From the NCBI GenBank assembly GCA_032433765.1, contig JAVIAB010000051.1, forward strand, positions 149,258,275-149,322,274: 64,000 bases of DNA, read 5' to 3'. Below the pieces are notes generated by a model that saw only the letters and a list, made by a program, of their open reading frames with translations, was not told the DNA's origin and ran no database searches. Positions within the stretch are counted from its first letter, which is position 1. Every line of letters starts with the position of its first letter. Positions 10,560 through 19,627 of this stretch are shown piece after piece. The stretch is from Megaustenia siamemsis. Taxonomy: Eukaryota > Mollusca > Gastropoda > Stylommatophora > Ariophantidae. Position numbers and translations under genes: made by a program.

Positions 10560-10815
10560 ATTTTTGGCCAGCTCTTTTCAACTTTAAACTGTCAAGGATT
10601 CTCTAACTTGTGTGAGTGCACACAAGATCTCCTATTTTTTTCACTGTTCTCTGAGAAGGGTAGACATAGGATCTCACTACCTAAAGACCGGCGAAGGTTA
10701 AAGCCACGAAGAAACCACAGGTTTGACATTTGAAAAATTTCCACTGCCTGTGGTGGCAATAAAAAACCCTGGGTCTTCAGGTCCAGAGGCCAATATCTTA
10801 CCTCTAGACCACCCA
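10560..10815 (-). mobile_element. SINE S4 copy
   Basis: The minus strand shows the tRNA-like head GTGGTCTAGAGGTAAGA near 10815. Body blocks GTGAGATCCTATGTCTACCC, AGGAGATCTTGTGTGCAC and AGTTAGAGAATCC follow, shared with the copy at 44830-45010. It lies in the RECK intron 8040-13010 in sense orientation. Confidence 0.7.
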
Positions 10816-10844
10816 AAAAGAATAGTTTTGTCATGGAACATTTT

Positions 10845-11095
10845 TTATTTCTGCCATATTTACCATGAAATGAGAAGAGAACAACTGGAATATATTGTAA
10901 CAACTGGAAAAATTGAGGGACGAAGAGATAGAGGGAAGCAAAGAGAAAAAATACTAGACAGCTTAAGAGAATGGCTTGGCAGAAGGTCAACAACAGAAAT
11001 AATAAAGTACTGTCGAGATCGAAAGTTGTGGAGAGACATGTCACCTTCGGCAGCAGGTCCAGGTCTTGATGATGATGATGATGATTTATCATGAT
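10845..11095 (+). mobile_element. LINE-B 3' end
   Basis: Plus-strand frame MRREQLEYIVTTGKIEG, DSLREWLGRRSTTEIIK, CRDRKLWRDM is the C-terminal end of the LINE-B RT ORF. It is seen more fully at 45060-46070. It ends in a (GAT)n tail at 11068-11088, a short tandem tail expected of RTE-like elements. Everything 5' of this is missing. Confidence 0.85.
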
Positions 11096-11334
11096 CATCT
11101 TTGTCTTGAAAGGACAGTAGATAGACTGAATAGCAACCATAAAGAGGCAAACATAGATGGGCTATGTGAGCCTGGATACGATGGCCCATTGCTACAATTT
11201 GGCAACAATACAACATGTAACTGTACATTCCAGCTTTCTTTAAAATGAAGTGACAGATAATATTTGTAAAAGGAAGTAGAACTTCAAATAACAAGTTTTA
11301 GGGACAACCAAATGAGGGGCTATGGAACCATAGT

Positions 11335-11597
11335 AAAAAAAAAAAAAGTACAGTACCCCCGTTACGCCAAGTGGTGTATAGGGAATATGGTGTTAGTGAC
11401 CAACAATTTTACAGACCTGCAGCACATGATTTTTGGGGTAATGTGGTCGGTATTATGCCCGTGCCGTTTCACTTTTCCAGAAAAAAATCCGGTACCCATT
11501 TAAGGCTGGGTGAACCCGGAAGCCGTTGGTTGGGATCGAACCCTACCACTTGTTTTTTGTAGTCCAGTTCACTAAGCACTGAGCTATCGTGGCTCCC
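11335..11597 (-). mobile_element. SINE S1 inserted into an older SINE S1
   Basis: Full family body on the minus strand with a poly-T/A tail at the left (11335-11347), a B box rc near 11535 and the A box near 11580. The 11 bp duplication GGAACCATAGT lies at 11324-11334 and 11598-11608. That target sequence is itself the head of an older, plus-strand S1 copy, so the two SINEs are head to head and nested. Confidence 0.9.
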
Positions 11598-11800
11598 GGA
11601 ACCATAGTCGCTCGGTGGTTAGTGAACTTGACTACTAAGGACTACAGATAGGGCTCACTTTTGATTGGGGGTTCATAGGTTCACCCAGCCTTAAATAAAT
11701 ACTGGATATTTTCTAGGAAAATGAGGTAGTCTAGTGGGATACCTATCACATCACCAATAAAAAGGTGCTGTTGGTGATTGAAAATTACAGGCACTCTTAC
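11598..11800 (+). mobile_element. SINE S1, decayed older copy
   Basis: CGGTGGTTAGTGAACTTGACTAC matches the S1 head; GGTTCACCCAGCCTTAAAT and TTTTCTAGGAAAATGAGG match the body. Divergence is much higher than in the copy inserted into it, giving a relative age. Confidence 0.75.
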
Positions 11801-11887
11801 GTACAGCTTTAGGCATTGAAGGAATCCATTTTGTTTTTTTTTACCTTTATGATGTGGTTAAAACAATATAATATAAAAGACACTTTA

Positions 11888-12374
11888 AATGAAAATGAGA
11901 GAGAAAGCAACCCAATTGTTTCATGAAAATGAGAGAGAAAGCAACCCAATTGCTTCATGAAAATGAGTGAGAAAGCAACCCAATTGCTTCATGAAAATAA
12001 GAGAGAAAGCAACCCAGTTGCTTCATGAAAATGAGAGAGAAAGCAACCCAATTGCTTCATGAAAATGAGAGAGAAAGCAACCCAAATGCTTCATGAAAAT
12101 GAGAGAGAAAGCAACCCAATTGCTTCATGAAAATGAGAGAGAAAGCAACCCAATTGCTTCATGAAAATGAAAGAGAAAGCAACCCAATTGCTTCATGAAA
12201 ATGAGAGAGAAAGCAACCCAATTGCTTCATGAAAATGAGAGAGAAAGCAACCCAATTGCTTCATGAAAATGAAAGAGAAAGCAACCCAATTGCTTCATGA
12301 AAATGAGAGAGAAAGCAACCCAATTGCTTCATGAAAATGAGAGAGAAAGCAACCCAGTTGCGTCATGAAAATGA
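11888..12374. repeat. Minisatellite, 34 bp unit, about 14 copies
   Basis: The unit begins CATGAAAATGAGAGAGAAAG and continues CAACCCAATTGCTT. Copies differ by single substitutions (AGTGAG, AAAGAG, CCCAGTTGC). The array lies in the RECK intron 8040-13010. It abuts a LINE-F fragment on the right. Confidence 0.97.
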
Positions 12375-12424
12375 TGCCTAATACAAACTGTTCAGGATAA
12401 GTCACCATTTGGTTCTTTGGTTAT

Positions 12425-12730
12425 GGAAGGCCTCAGTTTCACTGCAAACGAATTAATATCCATAATTGCTCAACCGCCCATGCCAGTGGAATCATCCGAA
12501 TTACTAACTCATCTCCCAAACAAAGAAAGGTAGCTGTAGTCCCCATCATAGCAGTCTCAGCACACGCCAAAAGACATAAGGCAAAACCGCACAGAAAGTG
12601 AACACAGCCAACTGTTCCTTGCCATATGATATCATGATTCATCGTAAACAATTGGAATCTCGAAACATGATCAAAACGGATGAAACACACAGTTCATGGT
12701 GTGCACAGAGCACCTAACTCAGTAGCTCCT
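12425..12730 (-). mobile_element. LINE-F fragment (same segment as 53970-54310)
   Basis: About 300 bp with high similarity to 53970-54310, both starting GGTTAT/TAGTTATGGAAGGCC and running through GCACACAGT/GCGCACAGC. In the second copy this segment is continuous with an RNase H domain (IYTDGSV, KEDRYAF, LTMEIM), so both are taken as the 3' part of LINE-F. No intact frame remains. Confidence 0.65.
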
Positions 12731-13010
12731 GCAACAAGCAGCACTTGGAATATGAGGAAACTGCAACAAGGAACACTTTCAAAAGTCACCATTTCCTGAT
12801 TAAGCCATAAGTGCCAGGGACAAGAATTTCTTGAAATAATGCATACATATAGGGAGGACACTGGGGGTATTACCCCACTTTATATTTACTTTAAATATTC
12901 TAAATGCTGCATTGTTTTTTTCACTGCTTCTACTGCCATGCTTCTCCAACAGCTAAATAACAAACCTGACAAAATACTACAAATGAGGCTGTTACCAAAT
13001 GAAAACTGAC

Positions 13011-13148
13011 CTGTGTGCACAATTCTCTACATCTACTGGATGATGCTTTGGCACAACACTGCAGCTTGGCATTGTCAATACGTGACATGGTCACAGTCTC
13101 ATTCTTTCTGGAACTTGGATTGTTGAGAAAACATTGCCACAGTGGGTC
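13011..13148 (-). CDS. RECK: RECK exon: end of CC4 and start of CC5
   Basis: Encodes DPLWQCFLNNPSS and then NAKLQCCAKASSSRCRELCTQ. The vertebrate counterparts are DPLWQCFLESS and GAKLHCCSKANTSTCRELC. The DPLW segment belongs to CC4, the motif needed for Wnt7 recognition in vertebrate RECK. Acceptor TATTTCCAG precedes 13148; donor ACAG/GTCAGT follows 13011. Exactly 46 codons, phase 0 at both ends. No stops; cysteine spacing CC-x8-C-x3-C of CC5 is preserved. Confidence 0.95.
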
Positions 13149-13171
13149 CTGGAAATACCATTACTATTTAA

Positions 13172-13260
13172 ATATTTGTACTAAACAATACCATGGACAA
13201 TAATAGATTGATAGACTAAACAATACCATGGACAACAATAGATTGATAGACTAAACAATC
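13172..13260. repeat. Short direct repeat, about 35 bp, 2.3 copies
   Basis: ACTAAACAATACCATGGACA followed by AYAATAGATTGATAG is repeated, then starts a third time. Intronic. Confidence 0.85.
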
Positions 13261-13924
13261 TTCCATAATCTTCATATACAACTGTGTTTAAAGATTTTAG
13301 GGTTAAAATATAAAATAAAATCTGTTTAAAGTTCATGTATGTGATTCTCAAACAGCTTCCACACATACATTGTGTATTAAAATGTGCCAATTGATATGTG
13401 ACAATGTTTTAGTGTTTGTTATAATGCACAATGATATGTGAAATGGATGTTCGTTGCATTAATAATTTTTCTTTTTAACCATTTCTAGTTTTGTCTTTGG
13501 TGGACTACTAATATTAGCTCAGCCAATAGCAGGTAAGCCACTCCCTCTGAACTGCTATAAAGATTGGCCATCAGTTCAGTCATTAACAATCATACAAGTG
13601 AGCCAATTTCATCATATCAGTCATTAACCAATATAATCATAAGAAATTCCATCAGATCAGTCATTAACCATTATAGATGTAAGCCATCTCCACCATATCA
13701 AACAATAGCCATTATTTAGATGAGATATTCCAATCAAATTGGTCACACCATACAGATAGGTCAATCCAGCAGCAGCCTATTCATGATTTATCTTAAACCC
13801 TTGATTGCGACTGTAAAACTTTTTTTTGAGAAAATGGAATAAACTGATAAATCCAATAGCAGTCACAAATCTTCATTTTGCAACCTTGTCTACAATTTGT
13901 CATGTTTATTTATTCTTCTGATGG
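13261..13924. repeat. Intronic sequence with degenerate repeats
   Basis: At 13560-13760 phrases such as CATCAGATCAGTCATTAACC recur imperfectly at about 45-50 bp spacing. The rest is unrecognised AT-rich intron. Confidence 0.45.
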
Positions 13925-14390
13925 TTAAATGTTGGACATGTGATGAGGAGAGATAAAGGTAAAGTACGAAACTTGAACCGGCGTCTTAGCACGCAAGTTT
14001 ACACCCATATGTGCTCGGTCGCCTATCCAGAAATGTTCGGAGATTTCTGTATAGTGTTGCCTCAAGCGTCGAAACTCAGATGTGAGGCAACATTCCTCAC
14101 CTTCCCAGGGTAATACCCTGGTACCTATTTCTGCCAACAGCTGGGTCGACCGCGGTTTTTTTTTTTTCTCCAACCACAAGTACAATTCACACTGCTCCCA
14201 GAAGAAATCGAACACGGGTTGTCCGAACGTCAGTAGTCCAGTCAGGTGGTTTTCCCAACTCGGTGGAGAGATAATAACTGAATAGCAAAGCAAGCCCTCA
14301 TGCAGGAGGTAAGAGGAAAAGAGGCAGACCCAGAGAGATACTCAAAAGAACATTGATCAGAGAGGCAAGAGCAGCAGTTGCAATGTGGTG
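13925..14390 (+). mobile_element. LINE-A fragment, split by SINE S2
   Basis: Left of the SINE the plus strand reads VGHVMRRDN; right of it DN.IAKQAL, then VRGKRGRPREILKRTLIREAR. These are consecutive in intact LINE-A copies, so one RT C-terminal fragment was interrupted. It lies antisense to RECK in the intron 13149-15028. Confidence 0.88.
13957..14264 (-). mobile_element. SINE S2, tRNA-derived, copy 1
   Basis: The minus-strand head carries the B-box-like GTGTTCGATTTCTTC and an A-box region near 14250. The 300 bp body is shared with 58677-59009 (blocks GAAATTTCTGTATAGTG rc, CCAGGGTAATACCCTGG, GGGTCGACCGC on the plus strand). Direct repeat GGAGAGATAA at 13947-13956 and 14265-14274. Inserted in LINE-A. 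Confidence 0.87.
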
Positions 14391-14570
14391 TTTGATGCTG
14401 AGCACCATGCGGATGATCCATATTCTAAATGTGGGCGTATACTTTGTGTTGTCCATGGTATCATAAGCATCTTTCTAAAAGCCACATCTCTAATTATTCT
14501 GTCCAGCATGGTATCTTTTTGTTTACTGTCCCTGATTTGCAACCACAAAACAGAATTATCAAGATTTATA
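14390..14570 (-). mobile_element. LINE-J fragment, jockey/CR1-like RT thumb
   Basis: The minus-strand frame contains RPHLEYGSSAWCSASNTT. This resembles the (V/I)RPxLEYxSxxW motif C-terminal to RT in jockey and CR1-type elements. The flanking frame (DRIIRDVAFRKML) may belong to the same element but is out of the usual order. Weak, single fragment. Confidence 0.45.
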
Positions 14571-14660
14571 TTAGTTTTCTTTAATTGGTACATGAGAACT
14601 CAAATTTTACTCCTGTCATACCCAGTGCTAGCTATTTTTATTGTAATGTAATGAAATCTA

Positions 14661-14968
14661 GGGGACTGGTTGGTCTTGAGGCAAGATACTAGTCTCAAGA
14701 CAGAGAGGTTGTGAGTTCAAATCCGGCTGCACCAGTTGGGGATTTTTATTTGTAATTTCTTTCTTCGGCAATCACTCCTGGTCTCAACAGCAAGACCCGG
14801 CTTGAAACGTCAATTACTCATCGACTGAAAAATATGAGTATCTCTGAAGGCTGAGTTATCAGCCTTTGTGGTTGCCAGGGAAAACAGATTAACATGCAAA
14901 AATTCAGCTCCTAGTCTCTAGGGATTTTGCCAGAGGTGTAAAGTTGACGAACGAAAAAAAAAATCAAA
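14661..14968 (+). mobile_element. SINE S3, tRNA-derived, copy 1
   Basis: The head GGGGACTGGTTGGTCTTGAG has an A-box-like element and GAGTTCAAATCC as B box. The body includes CAACAGCAAGACCCGGCTTG, GAGTATCTCTGAAGG, TTGCCAGGGAAAACAGATTA and CTAGTCTCTAGGGA. It ends in an A-run. Further copies on the minus strand lie at 17590-17900 and 29247-29449. Confidence 0.82.
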
Positions 14969-15028
14969 GTCATTGTTCTGACAGATGTCACCAGACAGGA
15001 AGCACCTCTAGAAGTAGACTTCACTTAC

Positions 15029-15159
15029 TGTAGGTTGAGGAGCAGAACAAGCTTGAATAAGTTCATCAATTCTGTCATCTTCTGACATGGCAGTCTGAAA
15101 GACGTTGCGGCAGACAGTTTTACAGTTATGTGCCTGGGCCTTCTCACAGCAGGGGAGTG
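15029..15159 (-). CDS. RECK: RECK exon: N-terminal part of cysteine-knot motif CC4
   Basis: Encodes LPCCEKAQAHNCKTVCRNVF, then QTAMSEDDRIDELIQACSAP, ending QPT. Vertebrate RECK has LYCCDRAEDHACQNAC... EIVDGLIEGCKTQPLPQ at this place. The acceptor is AATCTTCAG before 15159 and the donor ACA/GTAAGT after 15029 is a near-consensus site. 131 nt: completes a phase-1 codon (giving S) from the 19439-19627 exon and ends in phase 0 before DPLWQC. Cysteine pattern CC-x8-C-x3-C is intact. Confidence 0.94.
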
Positions 15160-15596
15160 CTGAAGATTCAAATGAAAGGATTGTCAGACTGGATTTAACA
15201 AACATATAAATGGTTAGTGCTACTAAATTCTAAAATATATTGTTATCTATAATAATATCTATAATAATTTGTTGAGCTCCAAACAGGAAAATGTTGGTTC
15301 GAATCCCAGTAGGGTCAAACATTTCTTCTAAATGGGGGGGTTTGTGGTTTTGGTGTGCATGCATGTGTGTATGTGTGTGCAATAAAGATGCAATATAGTG
15401 CTGACTGCACTGGACAAGCGGCCTCTATTTTCTTTACGTTTTCCCCCCCCAGCAGATCTTAGTAATGTGAAAATGCTCAAAAATATAGTTATTTTAAGTT
15501 GAAAAATTGACATCATTACACTTTAGAGAAACTCATAGGCTCTGAGGCCTAAGATAAAAAAAAAAGGCATGCAAGCTGATGATGACTGTATGCACA
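15160..15596. other. Intronic sequence with short low-complexity runs
   Basis: Contains a GT-rich stretch near 15348-15382 and a C-run near 15443. No element recognised. Confidence 0.45.
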
Positions 15597-15606
15597 GGCC
15601 ATAACA

Positions 15607-15872
15607 GGGAGCCACAATAGCTCAGTGGTTAGTGAACTGGACTACAAAGGACAAGAGGTAGGGTTCGATCCCAACTGACAGCTTCCGGTTCACCCAGCCT
15701 TTAATGGGCACCTGATTTTTTTCTGGGAAAGTAAAGCGGCACGGGCGTAATACCGACCACATTACCCCAAAAATCATGTGCTGAAGGTCTGTAAAATTTA
15801 TGGTCAGTAACACCATATTCCCCATACGCCACTTGCCGTGATGAGGGTACTTTACTTTTTTTATGTTTTACT
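15607..15872 (+). mobile_element. SINE S1, complete copy
   Basis: GGGAGCCACAATAGCTCAGT head, B box GGTTCGATCCC, family body and a TACTTTACTTTTTTT tail. Perfect 10 bp target-site duplication GGCCATAACA at 15597-15606 and 15873-15882. Antisense to RECK in intron 15160-19438. Confidence 0.92.
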
Positions 15873-16067
15873 GGCCATAACATACCTCAAACTTTCTTTC
15901 ATGTACTTATGCATCTGCTTTCATTAAAATGCAATATCAAACAGATAACTATAGCTCCAAACACAATCTAAATATGCGTACAACCAACAAGCTACCGGAG
16001 CTTTCAAATGTGCACCCACTTTGTCATCAGCTAGAGGTAATTCTGAATCATTGTGTTTGCTGGCAGT

Positions 16068-16152
16068 GGTGTAATCAACATAGTAACTGGTGTAATCAAC
16101 ATAGTAACTGGTGTAATCAACATAGTAACTGGTGTAATCAACATAGTAACTA
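16068..16152. repeat. Minisatellite, 21 bp unit, about 4 copies
   Basis: GTGTAATCAACATAGTAACTG repeats with no visible change until the last copy (AACTAG). Confidence 0.95.
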
Positions 16153-16379
16153 GTGTTTGAGTCAATGCTCTGCAATGTGTGTCCTGCATGGTGTTCATCG
16201 TTTTGTTTGTTATTTATTAATTGATACTATCCATTAACTTATCAGCAACCAGTTCTAACTTTCTCCCCTTGTCAATGCTTCTGAAGGGTTGGAGGTGGTG
16301 TTTGTGTGTGCATGCGTGTGCCTGTGTGTGTGTAGAGTAAGATATCAGCCGCTGGACAAGAAAGTATTTGAATGGTTTC

Positions 16380-16590
16380 TTCATGGTTTCTTCATAGTTT
16401 TACCCTCCTCTGGTCTCTAGATAATGAGATCTTTGCCTGAGCTATTCTGTATCTCACTTCTGTTGTACATCTACCATCAGAAGTTAACATTGTTCCCAGA
16501 TATGTAAATTCATGTATCTGTTTCAATATTGTTTCACTTGTCTTTATTGTGCTTTGCGGTGATTGGACTCCGGAATAGAGAAACAGCATA
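16380..16590 (-). mobile_element. LINE-B fragment, RT C-terminal region
   Basis: The minus-strand frame FTYLGTMLTSDGRCTTEVRY and RIAQAKISL parallels FKYLGTLLTSDGRCTKEVRC and RMAQAKAAF in the fuller copy at 45060-46070. Truncated on both sides. Confidence 0.82.
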
Positions 16591-17532
16591 TGCTACACTA
16601 GCCAGGCACAAAGAGTCCCAAGTCAATATAATAGACATGGCGGTTGGTATGAGATCTCACAACCACATCAGCTTACAAGCTGCTAAAGCAGCAGGGACAT
16701 GGAGGATGGACTCAAATAATGGCAATTAAGGCTGTTGATGAAACAGCAGAGAAGACGTTTTGCTGACTATGGAGAATTAATGTTACAGAACAGGGTTATC
16801 TGATAATGCCAACAGATAGACCAAACAATAATCCCTAGATAACCAGAGGCTTGCCAACAAATTTAAGAAAACCTGGAGCAGTCAACACTAACAAGCTGAA
16901 ATTAAATGTTATCAGACTAAGCCATAGCAATTAGATTACCATAAAAATGGATGATAACATTTTACATCACATATTTCTAATGCTGTAATTATGCTGTAAT
17001 AATTGTAAGACAAATGCTGACAATTCAAAGGAAACAAGGGTGTCCATTCAGACATATGTGACTATAATCGCCTGATATCTGCAGCCGACGTATCTTAATG
17101 TGTAAATGTATCTTAATGTATAGAGCTACGTCATGGTAATCAGATTAATTTTCACTATAGTGGTAGGTAGGAAGTGCAGTATTTAAGTAGTTCTTGAAAA
17201 CTAACAATTCATTGAGGGCTTCCAATACCATGAAGAACAAGCTCAATGGTTTCTGGTGTAGCAATATTATGACAGATATTTGTGACTAGTTGTGGACAGT
17301 TTTTTTTTAAATCATAATTTTTTAGTGGAAGTAGAGTCTCATCTATTATATGATGACAATTTGGTGAGCTTTCAGGTTTGGATGCAGCAGGAAGCTGACA
17401 CCTCGGAGTTATAACTCAGGTGATCCACTTCCTAAAGTGTCAAGAAGCTAAAACATATTCTATGCATGGAATCAGTTTCACTGCAGTCAGGGTATCCGAC
17501 AAATTGACATAATTATGGCATAATTTTATTTG

Positions 17533-17534
<2 letters not shown>
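16591..17534. other. Intronic sequence, nothing recognised
   Basis: AT-rich, with short frames only. Confidence 0.4.

Positions 17535-17572
<38 letters not shown>
17535..17572. repeat. (TA)n microsatellite
   Basis: Uninterrupted alternating TA of about 38 bp in the RECK intron. Confidence 0.95.
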
Positions 17573-17573
<1 letters not shown>

Positions 17574-17589
17574 CTTTTGCATTCACCAG

Positions 17590-17900
17590 TTTTCACCTCT
17601 AATGAAGTCCCCAGAGACTAGGAACTGAATTTTGCGTGTTAATCCGTTTTTTTCCCTGGCAGCCTCATGCACAGGGGTCCCTTGCCACACAGGCAGATTA
17701 TCTCCATCTTCAGAGGTACTCAAATTTTTTTCCATTGATGAGTAATTGATGTTTCAAGCTGGGCCTCGCTGCTGAGGCCAGTGATGGTTGCTGCAGAGAT
17801 AAATCACAAATAAATATCCCAACTTGTGCAGCCGGGATTTGATCTCATAACTTCTCTGTCTTGAGAACGGCATCTTGCCTTGGACCAAGTAGTCCCCCAC
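17590..17900 (-). mobile_element. SINE S3, copy 2
   Basis: Reverse complement of the S3 body: AGTCCCCAGAGACTAGGAAC, GTGTTAATCCG, GAGGTACTCA, GATTTGATCTC (B box rc). The head GGGGGACTACTTGGTCC ends at 17898. Clear target-site duplication not found. Confidence 0.8.
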
Positions 17901-17998
17901 TTGGCAATACAACAAAATAGTAGTTTGCCATTCCTTTTCTTCTTGGCATTGACTGTAAAACTTTGAAACAGAAGTAATAGTCATATCAATGAAACAAG

Positions 17999-18010
17999 CA
18001 TAACCATCAT
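17999..18010. repeat. Target-site duplication of LINE-A copy (pair with 18649-18660)
   Basis: CATAACCATCAT, 12 bp, perfect, on either side of the LINE-A insertion. Confidence 0.92.
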
Positions 18011-18648
18011 CTATCTATCTATCTATTGACCTTTCGAGCCGTAACCGGCCCATAGGGCGTAGACCAAGATACACCTTCTCCTATATGAATTTTTGTTCTA
18101 GCAGTTTTCTTTTAAAGATATTTTATCAAATCTCGCCATCTGTCTCTGTTCTGTGCAAGCAGTTCTATCTCATTGAGGGAGCCGATTCCTGTTGCTCTTG
18201 CCTCTCTCATCAATGTTCTTTTCAGTGTCTCCCTGGGTCTTCCTCTTTTTCTTTTACCTGTTGTTTCCCATATGAGGGCTTGCTTTGCTATTCGATTATT
18301 ATCTCTTCTCATCACATGTCCAACGTATGACCATCGTCTTTACATTATTACTGAAGATATTAGTGGTTGATTGGCGATTTCTCTAATTTCCTCGTTTGTT
18401 TTGAATTCGTTCCATTCTATACCAAGTATTTTCCTTAGACATTTATTTTCGAATGCGTTCAACTTTGTTTCTATATCTCTTGTTGTTTTCCAGCTTTCAC
18501 ACGCATACGTAAGGGTTGATAGTATATTTGATGTGAATAGCCTAAGTTTTGTGTTTGTGCTAATGAGTTTTGATTTCCACAACTTTTCAAGGCTTCTGAA
18601 AGACATTGCTGCTTTAGCCAGTCTGATTCTAATTTCTTTGCTCGTATC
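18011..18648 (-). mobile_element. LINE-A, short 5'-truncated copy
   Basis: Nearly identical to 8080-8710. The minus strand reads DTSKEIRIRLAKAAMSFRSL, TYACESWKTTRDIE, FENKCLRKILGIEWNEFKTN, then after a small gap MMRRDNNRIAKQ and KRKRGRPRETLKRTLM. The 3' end is an (ATAG)n tail. A perfect 12 bp duplication and high similarity suggest a recent insertion. Only the post-RT region is present. Confidence 0.93.
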
Positions 18649-19438
18649 CATAACCATCATGCAGCATAAAAATAAACAGGACAAATCTGACATAAGTGCA
18701 ACACGTCAAATACTTAGGCACAATAATAACATCAGATGGAAGATGCACAACAGAAATAAAAAGCAGAATAGCTCAGGTCAAACAGCATTTCAGAAAATGA
18801 AAAAACACCTTGTAAATCTAAGTCATTAGAAGTGAGAAAGAATGGTGCTATATAAACCCAATTCTGACCTATGGAAGCGAATCATGGACAGTAGACAAAA
18901 ATGAAAAGGCGATTAGAGGTCACAGTGATGGGATTTCTCAGAAGAATGTCGAAAGTTCCCTGGACAGCTAAAAATACCAAAGAAAGCATTGTCAAGATGC
19001 CAACACAAAAAGAGAGCTCCTAAAATACATCATAAAGAACAATCAACATTTATCGGGCACATAATGAGAAGAGGAAGGTGGAATACTTGGTTTCAACAGG
19101 CAAAGTACATGGAAAAAGAGATCACAGAAGAAACAGAGAGGAGATACTAGATAGCTTGGTGTCATGGCTCGGAAAACAGTCAACAACAGAATTGATATGA
19201 TGAACTGTGGATAGAAGATTGTGGATGGACATGATCACCTATGCCAACTGGTATGGCACATGATGATTATGATGATGATGGAACTTTGGGTTTTTCCAAC
19301 TTGCAGCAGAAAAGCAAAAAGATGAATAACCAAAAAGACAGGAAGGAAGTGTCACAGAAAGGAACTCACAAAGGGTAAGCAACACTTTAGATCAGCTTAG
19401 AGTGTGCCTGTAAATATTGTTGCTGAAGATTGGCTTAC

Positions 19439-19627
19439 AGTTTTTAGAGTTATCATCTTGTGGATGCCACTGTTTATGCATGCATTGTTCTACATGCTTA
19501 TCTGTGAGACCACAATGCTGTGACAAGACGGTGCGGGTGGCACGTGTGCTTCCACTTCCTGTGATGTAGATGACTTGACACACAATGCCACATGATGTTG
19601 TTGCTTTGTTACAGCATTGACTGCCAG
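19439..19627 (-). CDS. RECK: RECK exon: cysteine-knot motif CC3
   Basis: Encodes GSQCCNKATTSCGIVCQVIY, then TGSGSTRATRTVLSQHCGLT and DKHVEQCMHKQWHPQ, ending DDNSKN. It parallels GSVCCSYAGHHTNCREYCQAIF ... VENYCASISPQLIHCV of vertebrate RECK. Cysteine pattern CC, C, C, C, C is kept, though CC-to-C spacing is one shorter. The acceptor chosen is ATTTTTAG before 19627, because it restores AGSQCC in phase with the upstream exon; a nearby GGCAG is an alternative. Donor AACT/GTAAGC after 19439. 189 nt, entering and leaving in phase 1. Confidence 0.92.

Larger units (their letters stand above)
17940..19275 (+). mobile_element. LINE-B fragment, interrupted by LINE-A
   Basis: From 18661 on, plus-strand frames give CSIKI, then VKYLGTIITSDGRCTTEI, RIAQVK, the thumb region, MSKVPWTAKNTKESI and VEYLVSTGKVHGKR. 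The end is DSLVSWLGKQSTTELI near 19150-19200, with a GATGATGATG tail near 19265-19280. Multiple frameshifts and stops. The left limit is uncertain; the insertion at 18011-18648 splits it within the KIKT/CSIKI segment. Confidence 0.75.

Noticed and set aside
11888..12374. CRISPR-like direct repeats
   Set aside because: Units are contiguous with no unique spacers, and the DNA is eukaryotic. The same applies to all other arrays in the window.
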